Of a stretch of 64,000 bases of DNA, positions 19,576-26,463 are shown in pieces. The notes under the pieces were generated by a model. It saw only the letters and a list, made by a program, of their open reading frames with translations. It was not told where the DNA came from and searched no databases. The position numbers were made by a program, and so were the translations under genes. Numbering within the stretch: the first letter of the stretch is position 1; every line of letters begins with the position of its first letter. This DNA is from Rufibacter sp. XAAS-G3-1 (GTDB lineage: Bacteria > Bacteroidota > Bacteroidia > Cytophagales > Hymenobacteraceae), in contig NZ_JABFAM010000006.1 of assembly GCF_013623775.1 (NCBI RefSeq), positions 372,001-436,000 on the forward strand, in the 5' to 3' direction.

Positions 19576-19900
19576 AGAGCCTTGGTTGTTTGCGTGCGAA
19601 TATGCTGCCGTTGGCAAACTTACAGTTAATGGTGGGGCTTTGTTTGAAAACTTTGTGAATAAGATAAAGTACTGATTTTACGTAGAAAACCCGGATTTCT
19701 CCCTCAGCCCCTCTCTCACTGAAAGAGGAATCCCGCTGATGCGTTTCTGAGCTGTTTTGCAGAAAAGGGCCGGAAACCTGTGAGGTCTTCAAGACCTCAC
19801 AGGTTTGGAATCAAAGGTGTGAGACTGCTGGCTTTTTGACTGAGATTAGAGCGAGTCTCCCGCCTCGCCGGGAACCACCAGCAGAAATGCGTAATACGTG
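19576..19900. other. 325-bp gap with second copy of the repeat mosaic
   Basis: From 19690 rightwards the same order as 8667-8960 is seen: a CAGCCCCTCTC block, a degenerate family A palindrome (19741-19777), family B (19774-19806) and family D ending CGCCGGGAACCACCAGCAG. The left part is upstream sequence of the GH5-like gene. Confidence 0.7.
19774..19806. repeat. Family B palindrome
   Basis: Perfect 16-base arms AAACCTGTGAGGTCTT / AAGACCTCACAGGTTT around one base. Confidence 0.92.
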
Positions 19901-21223
19901 TTAATTAATCTGTTTACCGTGCTTTTCAATAGTATAAAGCAGTTTAGCCAACTCAAACTTAACATAGTCATCTATCCCATTTTTCTTGCGAGCCTCTGCG
20001 TCAGGCATGCCGTCGCGTAAGGAGTTAAGATAGGTATGGTAATGGTTTCTCACATGGTGGAACAGGCCATGCAACAATCCTTTGGAGTGTTCTACCTGTC
20101 CTGCATCAAACCTTGCCCTGTCAATGATTTCTTCTACTATGTAAAACTCCTCTTCCATTGGCGCAGCATGACCATTTCTGTCCAGCGATTCAGTTTTGTA
20201 TACCCTAAAGTAATGCTGATCTAACAGAAACACTTTGCCTAATTTGTCTTTCAGGTTTACAAGCACGGGCTCACCTCCGGCGGCCTGTTGCCGGTTCTTG
20301 TTGAAGTAAAGCAGCAAATCTTGCCCTTCTGCCCGGTAAGCCTGGATGACTTCTAAAAGCTGGTCAAACTCAAAGCCCAGCATCAGGCGGGTGGGTCTAC
20401 AGTATTGCGCTAAATGCCCGGAGACCGTTACCCCAGAATCACGGCTGAACATGATTTCTTCCACCACCATTAAATCTGTGAGAACGGTGTACGCTGGCGT
20501 GAAATTCCTGGGCGGCTCAGTTGGTGCTGGTTCATCAAAGAGGCTTGGTTGTTTGCTTTCAAAGGGCAATGCTATCCCTCCCGTCAACCTCTGGTTTTCA
20601 GGGGTATCTAATGCTTCCTCCGGCTGCCAGTCCAGAAGAAATGGTGGTTCCTCAGGAGTATAGCGCACATAGTGGTCTATGAACTTGAGGTAGGGCTTGA
20701 GCTGCTTGTAGATTTTGGTGCGCTTGAAAGATTTGGGGTGTTTGCTTTTGAGTTGATATAATTCTCCGTAGCAGTCTAAGCGTTTGAGGGCGTAGAACTC
20801 GTCTAATATGGCTTGAGGCTCAACAAACTGGAGCGCTACTTCCATCAGAAAAATAGGATAGGTATGCGTAATTAGGCCCAGTTCTGGCAGCACGTTATAG
20901 GGGCTGAGGTCTTCTTCCTTGGCCTTCTGCAGCAGTTCCAGGTCTGTGAGTACCGGGGCCGACAGATGGGCTTCGGCGGTTTTCTGCAGTTGGGCTATGG
21001 TTTTCTGGATGGCCGCTACCGTCACAGATTTCCGGCTGACCAGTTTGTGCAGAATCTGGAGGTATTTAAGCGAAGCCGGCAGCCCGAAGGTCTGTAATAT
21101 ATCTTCCTCCCTTTCCAATACATCTTCAAACAGGTCGCCGTCTTGTTCTGGCCCGCCCTTCTCTTCCAGTAATTTGTATAGTCTAACGTATTCTAGCAGG
21201 GCTGTTTCTTGTCTCTGTGACAT
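19901..21223 (-). CDS. Unrecognised 440-residue protein of the accessory island
   Basis: I do not recognise a family. The N-terminal third is acidic and helical (EEKGGPEQDGDLFEDVLERE), followed by helical repeats and then a mixed alpha/beta region with VVEEIMFSRDSG and LLLYFNKNRQ. There is no signal peptide or transmembrane segment, so it is probably cytoplasmic. It lies 103 bp downstream of another unknown gene on the same strand, separated from it by a family A palindrome. Its position at the edge of a block with toxin-antitoxin and restriction genes suggests an accessory role, but that is context only. Confidence 0.6.
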   Translation of the reverse strand: MSQRQETALLEYVRLYKLLEEKGGPEQDGDLFEDVLEREEDILQTFGLPASLKYLQILHKLVSRKSVTVAAIQKTIAQLQKTAEAHLSAPVLTDLELLQKAKEEDLSPYNVLPELGLITHTYPIFLMEVALQFVEPQAILDEFYALKRLDCYGELYQLKSKHPKSFKRTKIYKQLKPYLKFIDHYVRYTPEEPPFLLDWQPEEALDTPENQRLTGGIALPFESKQPSLFDEPAPTEPPRNFTPAYTVLTDLMVVEEIMFSRDSGVTVSGHLAQYCRPTRLMLGFEFDQLLEVIQAYRAEGQDLLLYFNKNRQQAAGGEPVLVNLKDKLGKVFLLDQHYFRVYKTESLDRNGHAAPMEEEFYIVEEIIDRARFDAGQVEHSKGLLHGLFHHVRNHYHTYLNSLRDGMPDAEARKKNGIDDYVKFELAKLLYTIEKHGKQIN

Positions 21224-21248
21224 GGTAAATGGTGATTGAAAGGGACTT

Positions 21249-21288
21249 CTGTTTTAGGGCTCATTTCTGGAAATGGAGCCTAAAACAG
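21249..21288. repeat. Family A palindrome
   Basis: Arms CTGTTTTAGGGCTCATTTC / the near-complement GAAATGGAGCCTAAAACAG, with one unpaired position. It separates the two unknown genes. Confidence 0.85.
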
Positions 21289-21326
21289 GCTTAGGTAACG
21301 TTTGCGGAAAAGGAATTTATAGGATG

Positions 21327-22121
21327 CTATGCTTGTGCGTCTGGGTTTGTAGCGGCTTTTCCTTCATAGATTAATTTCTTGCCCATGGCGCTGAGGGAGC
21401 TTTCTGTGCGCTGAAAACAGGAAGAAAGCACTTGCAGGTCATTGGTGTAGAACAGGGCTTTGGCCAGAAATTCAGATTCTTGCTCAGACCAAGGTTCATA
21501 GGCTCTGGGGTGCGAAAGGCGCGCCTGCACTTGGTTATCTGCAAGGGTGGCAGTTGGTTTCTGAATACCCAACGCCTCAATTCGGCTTTTTAACTGGTCA
21601 AGGGCTTTGGCAGATAGCTTGCAGAATCTTTGTCCTGTGAAATACACCACAGAATCCCATGGCTTTTCCTGCGCTGCTTGCTTTCTGATGGCCGCAGTTG
21701 TTCTCAGGTCTGGGTTCTCCTGGAGCACCTGCAACACCAAGGGCTTAAAGGAATTGTATCTGTACCGGCCTTTAAAAGAGCCGAAAAGCGGGCTTTGGGC
21801 CACGGGCGAACCCTCAAAATGCCGACTGCCCAAGAAGAATTTGGTAAGCCGCCCAAAGGTGGTATTGAAACCGTTTTCCTGAAGCAACTCTATGGCGGTG
21901 CGCACCGTCTCCTTAGACAATTCATGGGGGAGCTTAACGGCCGGGGGAATGGTGTTACCAATTGCGCTCGGTTGGGCAGACAAAGACACCAACGCCGTCT
22001 GCAGGGCCCTGATTACGTTTCGGTCATTTAAGATGGGGTGCCCTTCCAGCACCTCACCGGTAAAGGGCGAACAACCTGCTGCCAAGGCATCTATAATGGC
22101 AATGGCCTCTTCTCTTTTCAT
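21327..22121 (-). CDS. Unrecognised 264-residue protein with helical C-terminal, Myb-like pattern
   Basis: No family recognised with certainty. The N-terminus contains IIDALAAGCSPFTGEVL followed by VIRALQTAL, a short helical module I associate only loosely with uncharacterised bacterial DNA-associated proteins. The C-terminus (about 210-255: PWSEQESEFLAKAL ... RTESSLSAMGKKL) has the spacing of a SANT/Myb-like helix-turn-helix, in which a W...E...L start is followed by a recognition helix opening RT. DNA binding is therefore an inference. It is transcribed away from the toxin-antitoxin-chaperone operon. Confidence 0.55.
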   Translation of the reverse strand: MKREEAIAIIDALAAGCSPFTGEVLEGHPILNDRNVIRALQTALVSLSAQPSAIGNTIPPAVKLPHELSKETVRTAIELLQENGFNTTFGRLTKFFLGSRHFEGSPVAQSPLFGSFKGRYRYNSFKPLVLQVLQENPDLRTTAAIRKQAAQEKPWDSVVYFTGQRFCKLSAKALDQLKSRIEALGIQKPTATLADNQVQARLSHPRAYEPWSEQESEFLAKALFYTNDLQVLSSCFQRTESSLSAMGKKLIYEGKAATNPDAQA

Positions 22122-22210
22122 GTAGCGTTGGTCTAGACTAAACTCTTAGAAATAATCTCAATATAAACATTCTGTCCAAAGAAACTTAGTCCCCAATGCT
22201 GGTTGTGACC

Positions 22211-22248
22211 CGTTTTAAGGCTTGTTTCTGGAAATGAGCCCTAAAACG
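22211..22248. repeat. Family A palindrome
   Basis: Outer arms CGTTTTAAGGCT and AGCCCTAAAACG with core TTTCTGGAAA; two arm mismatches. Confidence 0.8.
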
Positions 22249-22431
22249 AGATTTCTATTTTTTGGTGCTGCCAGAAAGGGTTAAGGTTTAAAGGTGTTAT
22301 GCAGAGTTCCTGTAGTGCAGTTCATCTCCTTCCGCTGTGCAGACTCTTCTGAAGCGTGATTCCGCACATCAAGGAAAGCTATCAGATAAAGAGTAATATC
22401 TCTCACAATTTTCTAAAACTAGTATAACTGC

Positions 22432-22472
22432 AACTTATTTGTTGTGTTTTCAGTTAAAAGGTAATAAGTTTG
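22432..22472 (+). promoter_or_regulatory. Candidate promoter and operator of the mqsR-mqsA-secB operon
   Basis: A Bacteroidota-type -7 element TAAGTTTG lies at 22465-22472, with a TTG at 22442-22444 at the right distance for the -33 element. The inverted pair AACTTATT (22432-22439) and AATAAGTT (22463-22470) brackets the promoter, a natural site for an autorepressing antitoxin. The implied transcript would begin about 10 bases before the ATG at 22491, which favours that start over the upstream TTG at 22470. Confidence 0.4.
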
Positions 22473-22490
22473 GGTACTGAAAGCGAAAAT

Positions 22491-22880
22491 ATGCCAACAT
22501 TAAAAGAGGTTGAGGCTTTCCTGGAAGCACTCCGCTTAAAGTTGGAATTTCGGGAGGTGCGTTTTATACATAGACCTGAATACATTAGTGCGTATGCCGA
22601 ATTGAAGACCTGGGGATACCCTCCCCAGGAACTAGCCGAGATAATAAAGGCACTTACCCCTACAGACTACTCCGAAGGGCCAATAAAAGACACCGACAAC
22701 ATCCCCCCCAAAGGCCCGCTTTGGGTGTTTGGCAAAAGGATTGGCCCAAAAGACAGACCCAAGAGCAAAAAGAAGGTTGAATTTTACATTAAGGTACAGT
22801 TAGGCTTAGAAAATGAAAATGTGATTTGCATTTCGTTTCATCCGTCAAAACATGACATGGTATATCCTAAACTGGTTTAA
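22491..22880 (+). CDS. mqsR: MqsR-like mRNA interferase toxin
   Basis: 129 residues from the ATG at 22491 (a TTG at 22470 overlaps the candidate promoter). The family features are visible: a helical N-terminus, the helix motif TWGYPPQELAEIIKALTPTDY (about 45-65; cf. GLDFDGMCNVIIGLSESDF of E. coli MqsR), then the strands LWVFGKR, VEFYIKVQLG and VICISFH, ending with MVYP. MqsR is a RelE-fold, ribosome-independent RNase that cuts mRNA at GC-containing sites. The Lys-rich loop between GKR and VEF (residues about 88-100) is longer than in E. coli. Toxin-first order matches E. coli mqsRA. The gene is followed after 15 bp by its antitoxin and then by a chaperone gene. Confidence 0.82.
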   Translation: MPTLKEVEAFLEALRLKLEFREVRFIHRPEYISAYAELKTWGYPPQELAEIIKALTPTDYSEGPIKDTDNIPPKGPLWVFGKRIGPKDRPKSKKKVEFYIKVQLGLENENVICISFHPSKHDMVYPKLV

Positions 22881-22895
22881 CTTAAAAAACAGAAG

Positions 22896-23495
22896 ATGAA
22901 AAGCCCATATACCGGGGGGAAAGTGACAGAAATCACCACCCTGGAAACCATTCCGTTTAGAGGAGAAGAGTTTGAAATTGAGGTTAAAAGTTATCTGTGC
23001 GAAGACACAGGAGAAAAATTTGGTGATGCTGAGATGACTGACTCGGTAGTAGAAGAACTACTCAGTAAATGGCGGGAGCGCCATCAGGTTCCATCTCCTC
23101 AACAGTTAACAGAGGTGCGTGAAAGACTTAAATTGAGCCAGAACAGCATGTCAAAATTGTTGGGCTTGGGCATTAACCAATACCGCTATTATGAAAACGG
23201 CGAATTGCCTAAGCCTTCGCATAGGTTGCTGCTGCGGCTTTTGGTATCTGATGCTGGTCTGGCCCAAATAATTGCCCACCAAAAACATATAGTAGCACCA
23301 AAGCTATTAAAGGCGTTGGAAAACTATATCTACGGCACCAGCAAGGTCATTGAGGTAGAGAACACCCCTAAGGTTGACACTAAGGGAACTACCCAAGTAT
23401 GGGAGGCTTATGAGAAGCATTATACCTCAACTATTTTTGAAGGAACGGTAGCTACATCTGCCCCTCTCAAAAATTCACACCAAGTAGCTTACTAA
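22896..23495 (+). CDS. mqsA: MqsA-like antitoxin with lost zinc cysteines and C-terminal extension
   Basis: 199 residues against about 131 in E. coli MqsA. The N-terminal domain starts KSPYTGGKVTE where MqsA has CPxCGG, and later has LCEDTGEKF where CPxCGE is expected, so only one of four zinc cysteines is left. The Xre-type HTH at residues 70-120 (LTEVRERLKLSQNSMSKLLG and YRYYENGELP) should bind the operator. The residues beyond about 135 form an extension not present in classical MqsA; in toxin-antitoxin-chaperone systems such an extension is the chaperone addiction segment that the SecB-like partner must bind. It overlaps neither neighbour but is only 3 bp from the next start, so the three genes form one operon. 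Confidence 0.82.
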   Translation: MKSPYTGGKVTEITTLETIPFRGEEFEIEVKSYLCEDTGEKFGDAEMTDSVVEELLSKWRERHQVPSPQQLTEVRERLKLSQNSMSKLLGLGINQYRYYENGELPKPSHRLLLRLLVSDAGLAQIIAHQKHIVAPKLLKALENYIYGTSKVIEVENTPKVDTKGTTQVWEAYEKHYTSTIFEGTVATSAPLKNSHQVAY

Positions 23496-23498
23496 GAC

Positions 23499-23993
23499 AT
23501 GCCTACCACACCACAGAAAGCGTTAGATTTCTCAAAGCTTGTTTTCAAAGAGGCCGCTTTCCTTGATTTCTGTATAAAAAACAATACTACTTCTCACGCT
23601 GCCCCCATTTCAATAAACGCTTTCAATTGCACCTTTTCTACCAGCAACTCTTTCAGTTTAGAGGAAAAAGGGATTAAAGTGCAGTTACATATACAATGCT
23701 ATGCTGTAAATGAAAAGGAAGAGCCCATTGGGATAGAAGGTGAATTTAATTTAGGATTTACCTTTATCATCCAGAACATAGAGGAGTACCTGATTAAATC
23801 TAAAACCTCTGATGAAATGATACCTGGGCCGCACCTTGTCATTCCTTTGCTTGGGACAGCCTACTCTACTGCCAGGGGTATGCTCCTCACCAAAACCTTG
23901 GGCACCCCGCTGGAGGGGTTTGCGTTGCCAATTGTAAATGCAAATGACTTGATTAAGGACAAACCTAAAAAGAAAAGCCCCACAACAGAATAG
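23499..23993 (+). CDS. SecB-like chaperone of a toxin-antitoxin-chaperone system
   Basis: 164 residues, SecB size. The pattern fits the SecB fold: a beta-strand region (QLHIQCYAVNEKEE, GIEGEFNLGFTFI) followed by the long C-terminal helices with GTAYSTARGMLLTKTLGTPL and FALPIVNANDLI, matching the PYAREtvsdl...GFPPLLLpPvdf region of SecB. In characterised systems a solitary SecB next to a toxin-antitoxin pair binds the antitoxin's C-terminal extension, lets it fold and protects it from proteolysis. Bacteroidota mostly lack a secretory secB operon, which makes the toxin-linked role more likely. The alternative is a general export chaperone. The C-terminal tail is lysine-rich. Confidence 0.75.
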   Translation: MPTTPQKALDFSKLVFKEAAFLDFCIKNNTTSHAAPISINAFNCTFSTSNSFSLEEKGIKVQLHIQCYAVNEKEEPIGIEGEFNLGFTFIIQNIEEYLIKSKTSDEMIPGPHLVIPLLGTAYSTARGMLLTKTLGTPLEGFALPIVNANDLIKDKPKKKSPTTE

Positions 23994-24036
23994 AATTAAA
24001 TGGATTTGGGGAGGTAAACTAGTTCTGCTCTCCCAG

Positions 24037-24163
24037 TTGTTTTTGGCCTGGTTTCTGGAAATGAAGCTCGAAAACAGGTACAGAAAAAGACCTCACAGGT
24101 TTTGAAAACCTGTGAGGTCTCTGCGTTTTTGGCCTGTTTTCTCAAAAACAGGCCAAAAACAGC
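24037..24163. repeat. Composite A-B-A repeat, left copy
   Basis: A degenerate family A palindrome (24037-24077), a family B palindrome (24088-24120, arms AGACCTCACAGGTTTT) and a second family A palindrome (24121-24163) in tandem. The same three-part unit in the same order lies at 24573-24699, on the other side of the small gene. Confidence 0.85.
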
Positions 24164-24191
24164 AACTGTATAAACTATTACTAGACGCTCT

Positions 24192-24545
24192 TTAGGTTAT
24201 TTGGCGCCCCGCTGTTTTAAGGCAATGGTTGAGGAGCGTTAGAAAATGGTAAAAGTCTGGCGGGTAGGCATTGGAGCCGTAACATTTTAAGGAGCGGGTG
24301 GCTGTTTTCAGTTTCAGTTCCCATTGGGTGCCGTCCAGAATAGGGCTGTCATACCTTTTTTTCCAGCGGCAATTGGTTAGAAACGCCTCCAGTTCTGGCC
24401 ACTCCTTGGTGCCCGCTAACGGAATAGCCGTTGCCTCATGCAGGCGAAGGCCGCTGTACCCTTCTTCAAAAAACAGCTGGCCGTCTTGCAGGTTCACCCA
24501 AAAGTTGCTCTGCCCATAGCCGCCTAAAAAGAATTCAAAAACCAT
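24192..24545 (-). CDS. Small unrecognised protein (117 residues) bracketed by composite repeats
   Basis: No family recognised. It is a soluble mixed alpha/beta protein. Features are FFLGGYGQSNFWVNL at the N-terminus, a WELKLKTATRSLKCYGSNAYP segment about residues 73-93, and DFYHFLTLLNHCL near the end. Sequences with a GSNAYP-x-F pattern occur in short hypothetical proteins of Bacteroidota, but I can give no function. It lies between the SecB-like gene and hsdS and is flanked on both sides by the same A-B-A palindromic unit in direct orientation, which may mark it as a mobile or exchangeable gene. Confidence 0.6.
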   Translation of the reverse strand: MVFEFFLGGYGQSNFWVNLQDGQLFFEEGYSGLRLHEATAIPLAGTKEWPELEAFLTNCRWKKRYDSPILDGTQWELKLKTATRSLKCYGSNAYPPDFYHFLTLLNHCLKTAGRQIT

Positions 24546-24572
24546 AGTAAACGATTGAAAGTGAAATTACAA

Positions 24573-24699
24573 AGCTGTTTTCGGGCTATTTTTTGAAAAA
24601 CAGGCCGAAAAACAGCTACCGGAAAGACCTCCCAGGTTTTGAAAACCTGGGAGGTCTCTGCGTTTTAGGCCTGTTTTTGGAAAAACAGGCCCGAAACAG
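24573..24699. repeat. Composite A-B-A repeat, right copy
   Basis: Family A (24573-24617), family B (24625-24657) and family A (24661-24699). In the B unit the arms read AGACCTCCCAGGTTTT, one base changed against the left copy, with the matching change in the other arm so pairing is kept. Confidence 0.85.
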
Positions 24700-24717
24700 G
24701 AAACCCCAGACGGGGGG

Positions 24718-26457
24718 CTACTCCTCCAGCACCCCTTCTTCCTGCGGCTGCAAGGCCTCCTGCACCACGGCCTGCATCAGCGCCTCGGCCTGTTGGTTGG
24801 CTTGGGCGAGCTGCTGCTCCAGGGCATCGCAGAGCTGCATGAGTTGGTCTACTTTGGCGACGATGGCTTCTTGTTCTGCGAGTGGTGGAAGTGGGCTTAG
24901 AGAGTAATTTATTTTTGATAATGTTACTCTGGTTATTGCAACACCTGACATACCGCTCCTCGTAGCTTCATAAAAATAAGGACTACGCATTAAGTATAAC
25001 AGAAATTTGTTATCCACTTCTTTAGGCAACTTTAATAAAGCCACGCTAGATAGCATGCTAAACGGCTCATCGAGGTTATTGATTGTTACAATTCCTGTTG
25101 TTGCACCATCTTTGATATAAAGAATGTCACCTTTCTCTGGATTACATCTGCTATAAATCTCTTGATGAATTTCTTCCGTTACATATGTAATATTTGAAAG
25201 AAGAACCCCATCGTTTTTTATATTTTTCGCCGTAACATACTTGTATTTCCCTGCTTCAATATTAGGAGGAGAATGGTGTGTTCCATCTGTTACTTTCAAA
25301 CAAATCTCTCCCAACCTACACCAAACCCAACTATCCGGCAGTTCATAGGGCACTTCGTCTTCTGAGATGGGTTCCAGGGGTTTTTCCTTCTTGATTTTCT
25401 TGTCCTTCACCAGTTGCGCTTTCTCGGCCTGAATCTGTTGCAGGAGGTGGGCGGCGGGTTGGGTGGTGGGGTTTTGTCTGCGCCACGCCGAGGTGAGTTT
25501 GCCTTGCACCGCCAGTTGCAGAATGGTTTCGCGGAGCTTTTTCACGTTGGCCTCCTGCCCGAAGAGGATCTGGAAATGCTGCTGCAGGAATGCCCATTGC
25601 TGCTCCAGTTCATGGTCTGGGGCGGTGGTGAGCGCCTGTAACGCGGCCGCGCCCAGGCTCTTTTGCAGCTGTATTCTGTCTTGGTTGGCTTTCTCCAGTT
25701 CCTCAATTTTCTGCATCAGCTCTTCCACCCGCGCCACAATGGCTTCCTGCTCGGCAAGGGGCGGAAGGGGAAAGATAATCTCTTTTATCTGAGCGGTGCT
25801 CAAATTAGGGATTGCGCTTCCTTTAGATATTCTTAGGTTTTCCTCAATTTTCGTATTTAACAAAGAGTTCAGAAACAAAGAATTTACCAGAATAGGTCTG
25901 ATTTTTCCTACTCGTTGATTTAAAAGAAATGTAGTGGAAGTATTGTTAACTGCAATCTTTCCTGTAGTTGCACCCGACATTGCTATGAGCATTGCTCCGG
26001 GTTCTGCAGCAAAATCCTGAAGTAAACTTTCAAATTCGTCTGAATCTACATACTTCATAGATTGAGTCACGACTTCACCATTTTGCAAATCGCCAATCCT
26101 AATAATTCCAATTCCTTCATCAGTAAAACTCGAACTTTGAAAAGCATATCCGTTTGTGAATGAAATTGCTTCTCCTAATCTACACCAAGTCCAGGTTTCA
26201 GGTAATTCATCAAGAATTTCCTCCTCAGAAATCGGCTCCAGAGGCTTCTCCTTCTTCATCTTCTTCTCCTTCACCAACTGCGCTTTCTCCGCCTCAATCC
26301 GTTTCAGCAGTTCCGATGCCGGTTCTACGTGGGGGTTTTGGTTTCGCCAGGTTTGGGTGAGTTTGCCTTGCACCGCCAGTTGCAGCACCAGTTCTTTGAG
26401 GCGGGCGGCATTTTTGGGGTGTAGCGTGAGGTGCTCAAATTGCTCTAGTAATACCAT
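24718..26457 (-). CDS. hsdS: Type I restriction-modification specificity subunit HsdS
   Basis: 579 residues with the classic tandem layout: two target-recognition domains separated by conserved helices. Each half opens with the same block (LQLAVQGKLT, then AEKAQLVK, KKEKPLEPISE, then WCRLGE; about residues 27-95 and 310-380), continues with a variable domain and closes with PLPPLAEQEAIVA plus a coiled-coil helix (about 225-260 and 530-570). The protein directs HsdM and HsdR to a bipartite DNA site. The stretches encoding the recognition domains are visibly AT-richer than the conserved blocks, as expected if they are exchanged by recombination. It lies 6 bp after hsdM and is co-transcribed with it. 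Confidence 0.95.
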   Translation of the reverse strand: MVLLEQFEHLTLHPKNAARLKELVLQLAVQGKLTQTWRNQNPHVEPASELLKRIEAEKAQLVKEKKMKKEKPLEPISEEEILDELPETWTWCRLGEAISFTNGYAFQSSSFTDEGIGIIRIGDLQNGEVVTQSMKYVDSDEFESLLQDFAAEPGAMLIAMSGATTGKIAVNNTSTTFLLNQRVGKIRPILVNSLFLNSLLNTKIEENLRISKGSAIPNLSTAQIKEIIFPLPPLAEQEAIVARVEELMQKIEELEKANQDRIQLQKSLGAAALQALTTAPDHELEQQWAFLQQHFQILFGQEANVKKLRETILQLAVQGKLTSAWRRQNPTTQPAAHLLQQIQAEKAQLVKDKKIKKEKPLEPISEDEVPYELPDSWVWCRLGEICLKVTDGTHHSPPNIEAGKYKYVTAKNIKNDGVLLSNITYVTEEIHQEIYSRCNPEKGDILYIKDGATTGIVTINNLDEPFSMLSSVALLKLPKEVDNKFLLYLMRSPYFYEATRSGMSGVAITRVTLSKINYSLSPLPPLAEQEAIVAKVDQLMQLCDALEQQLAQANQQAEALMQAVVQEALQPQEEGVLEE

Positions 26458-26463
26458 GCGGGC

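Larger units (their letters stand above)
22122..22490. other. Divergent intergenic region upstream of the toxin operon
   Basis: Contains a family A palindrome (22211-22248) and, near its right end, the AT-rich promoter/operator candidate at 22432-22472. The middle shows nothing recognisable. Confidence 0.6.

Noticed and set aside
22470-22490. Upstream TTG as start of the MqsR-like toxin
   Set aside because: It lies within the candidate -7 promoter element; the ATG at 22491 gives the expected N-terminus.
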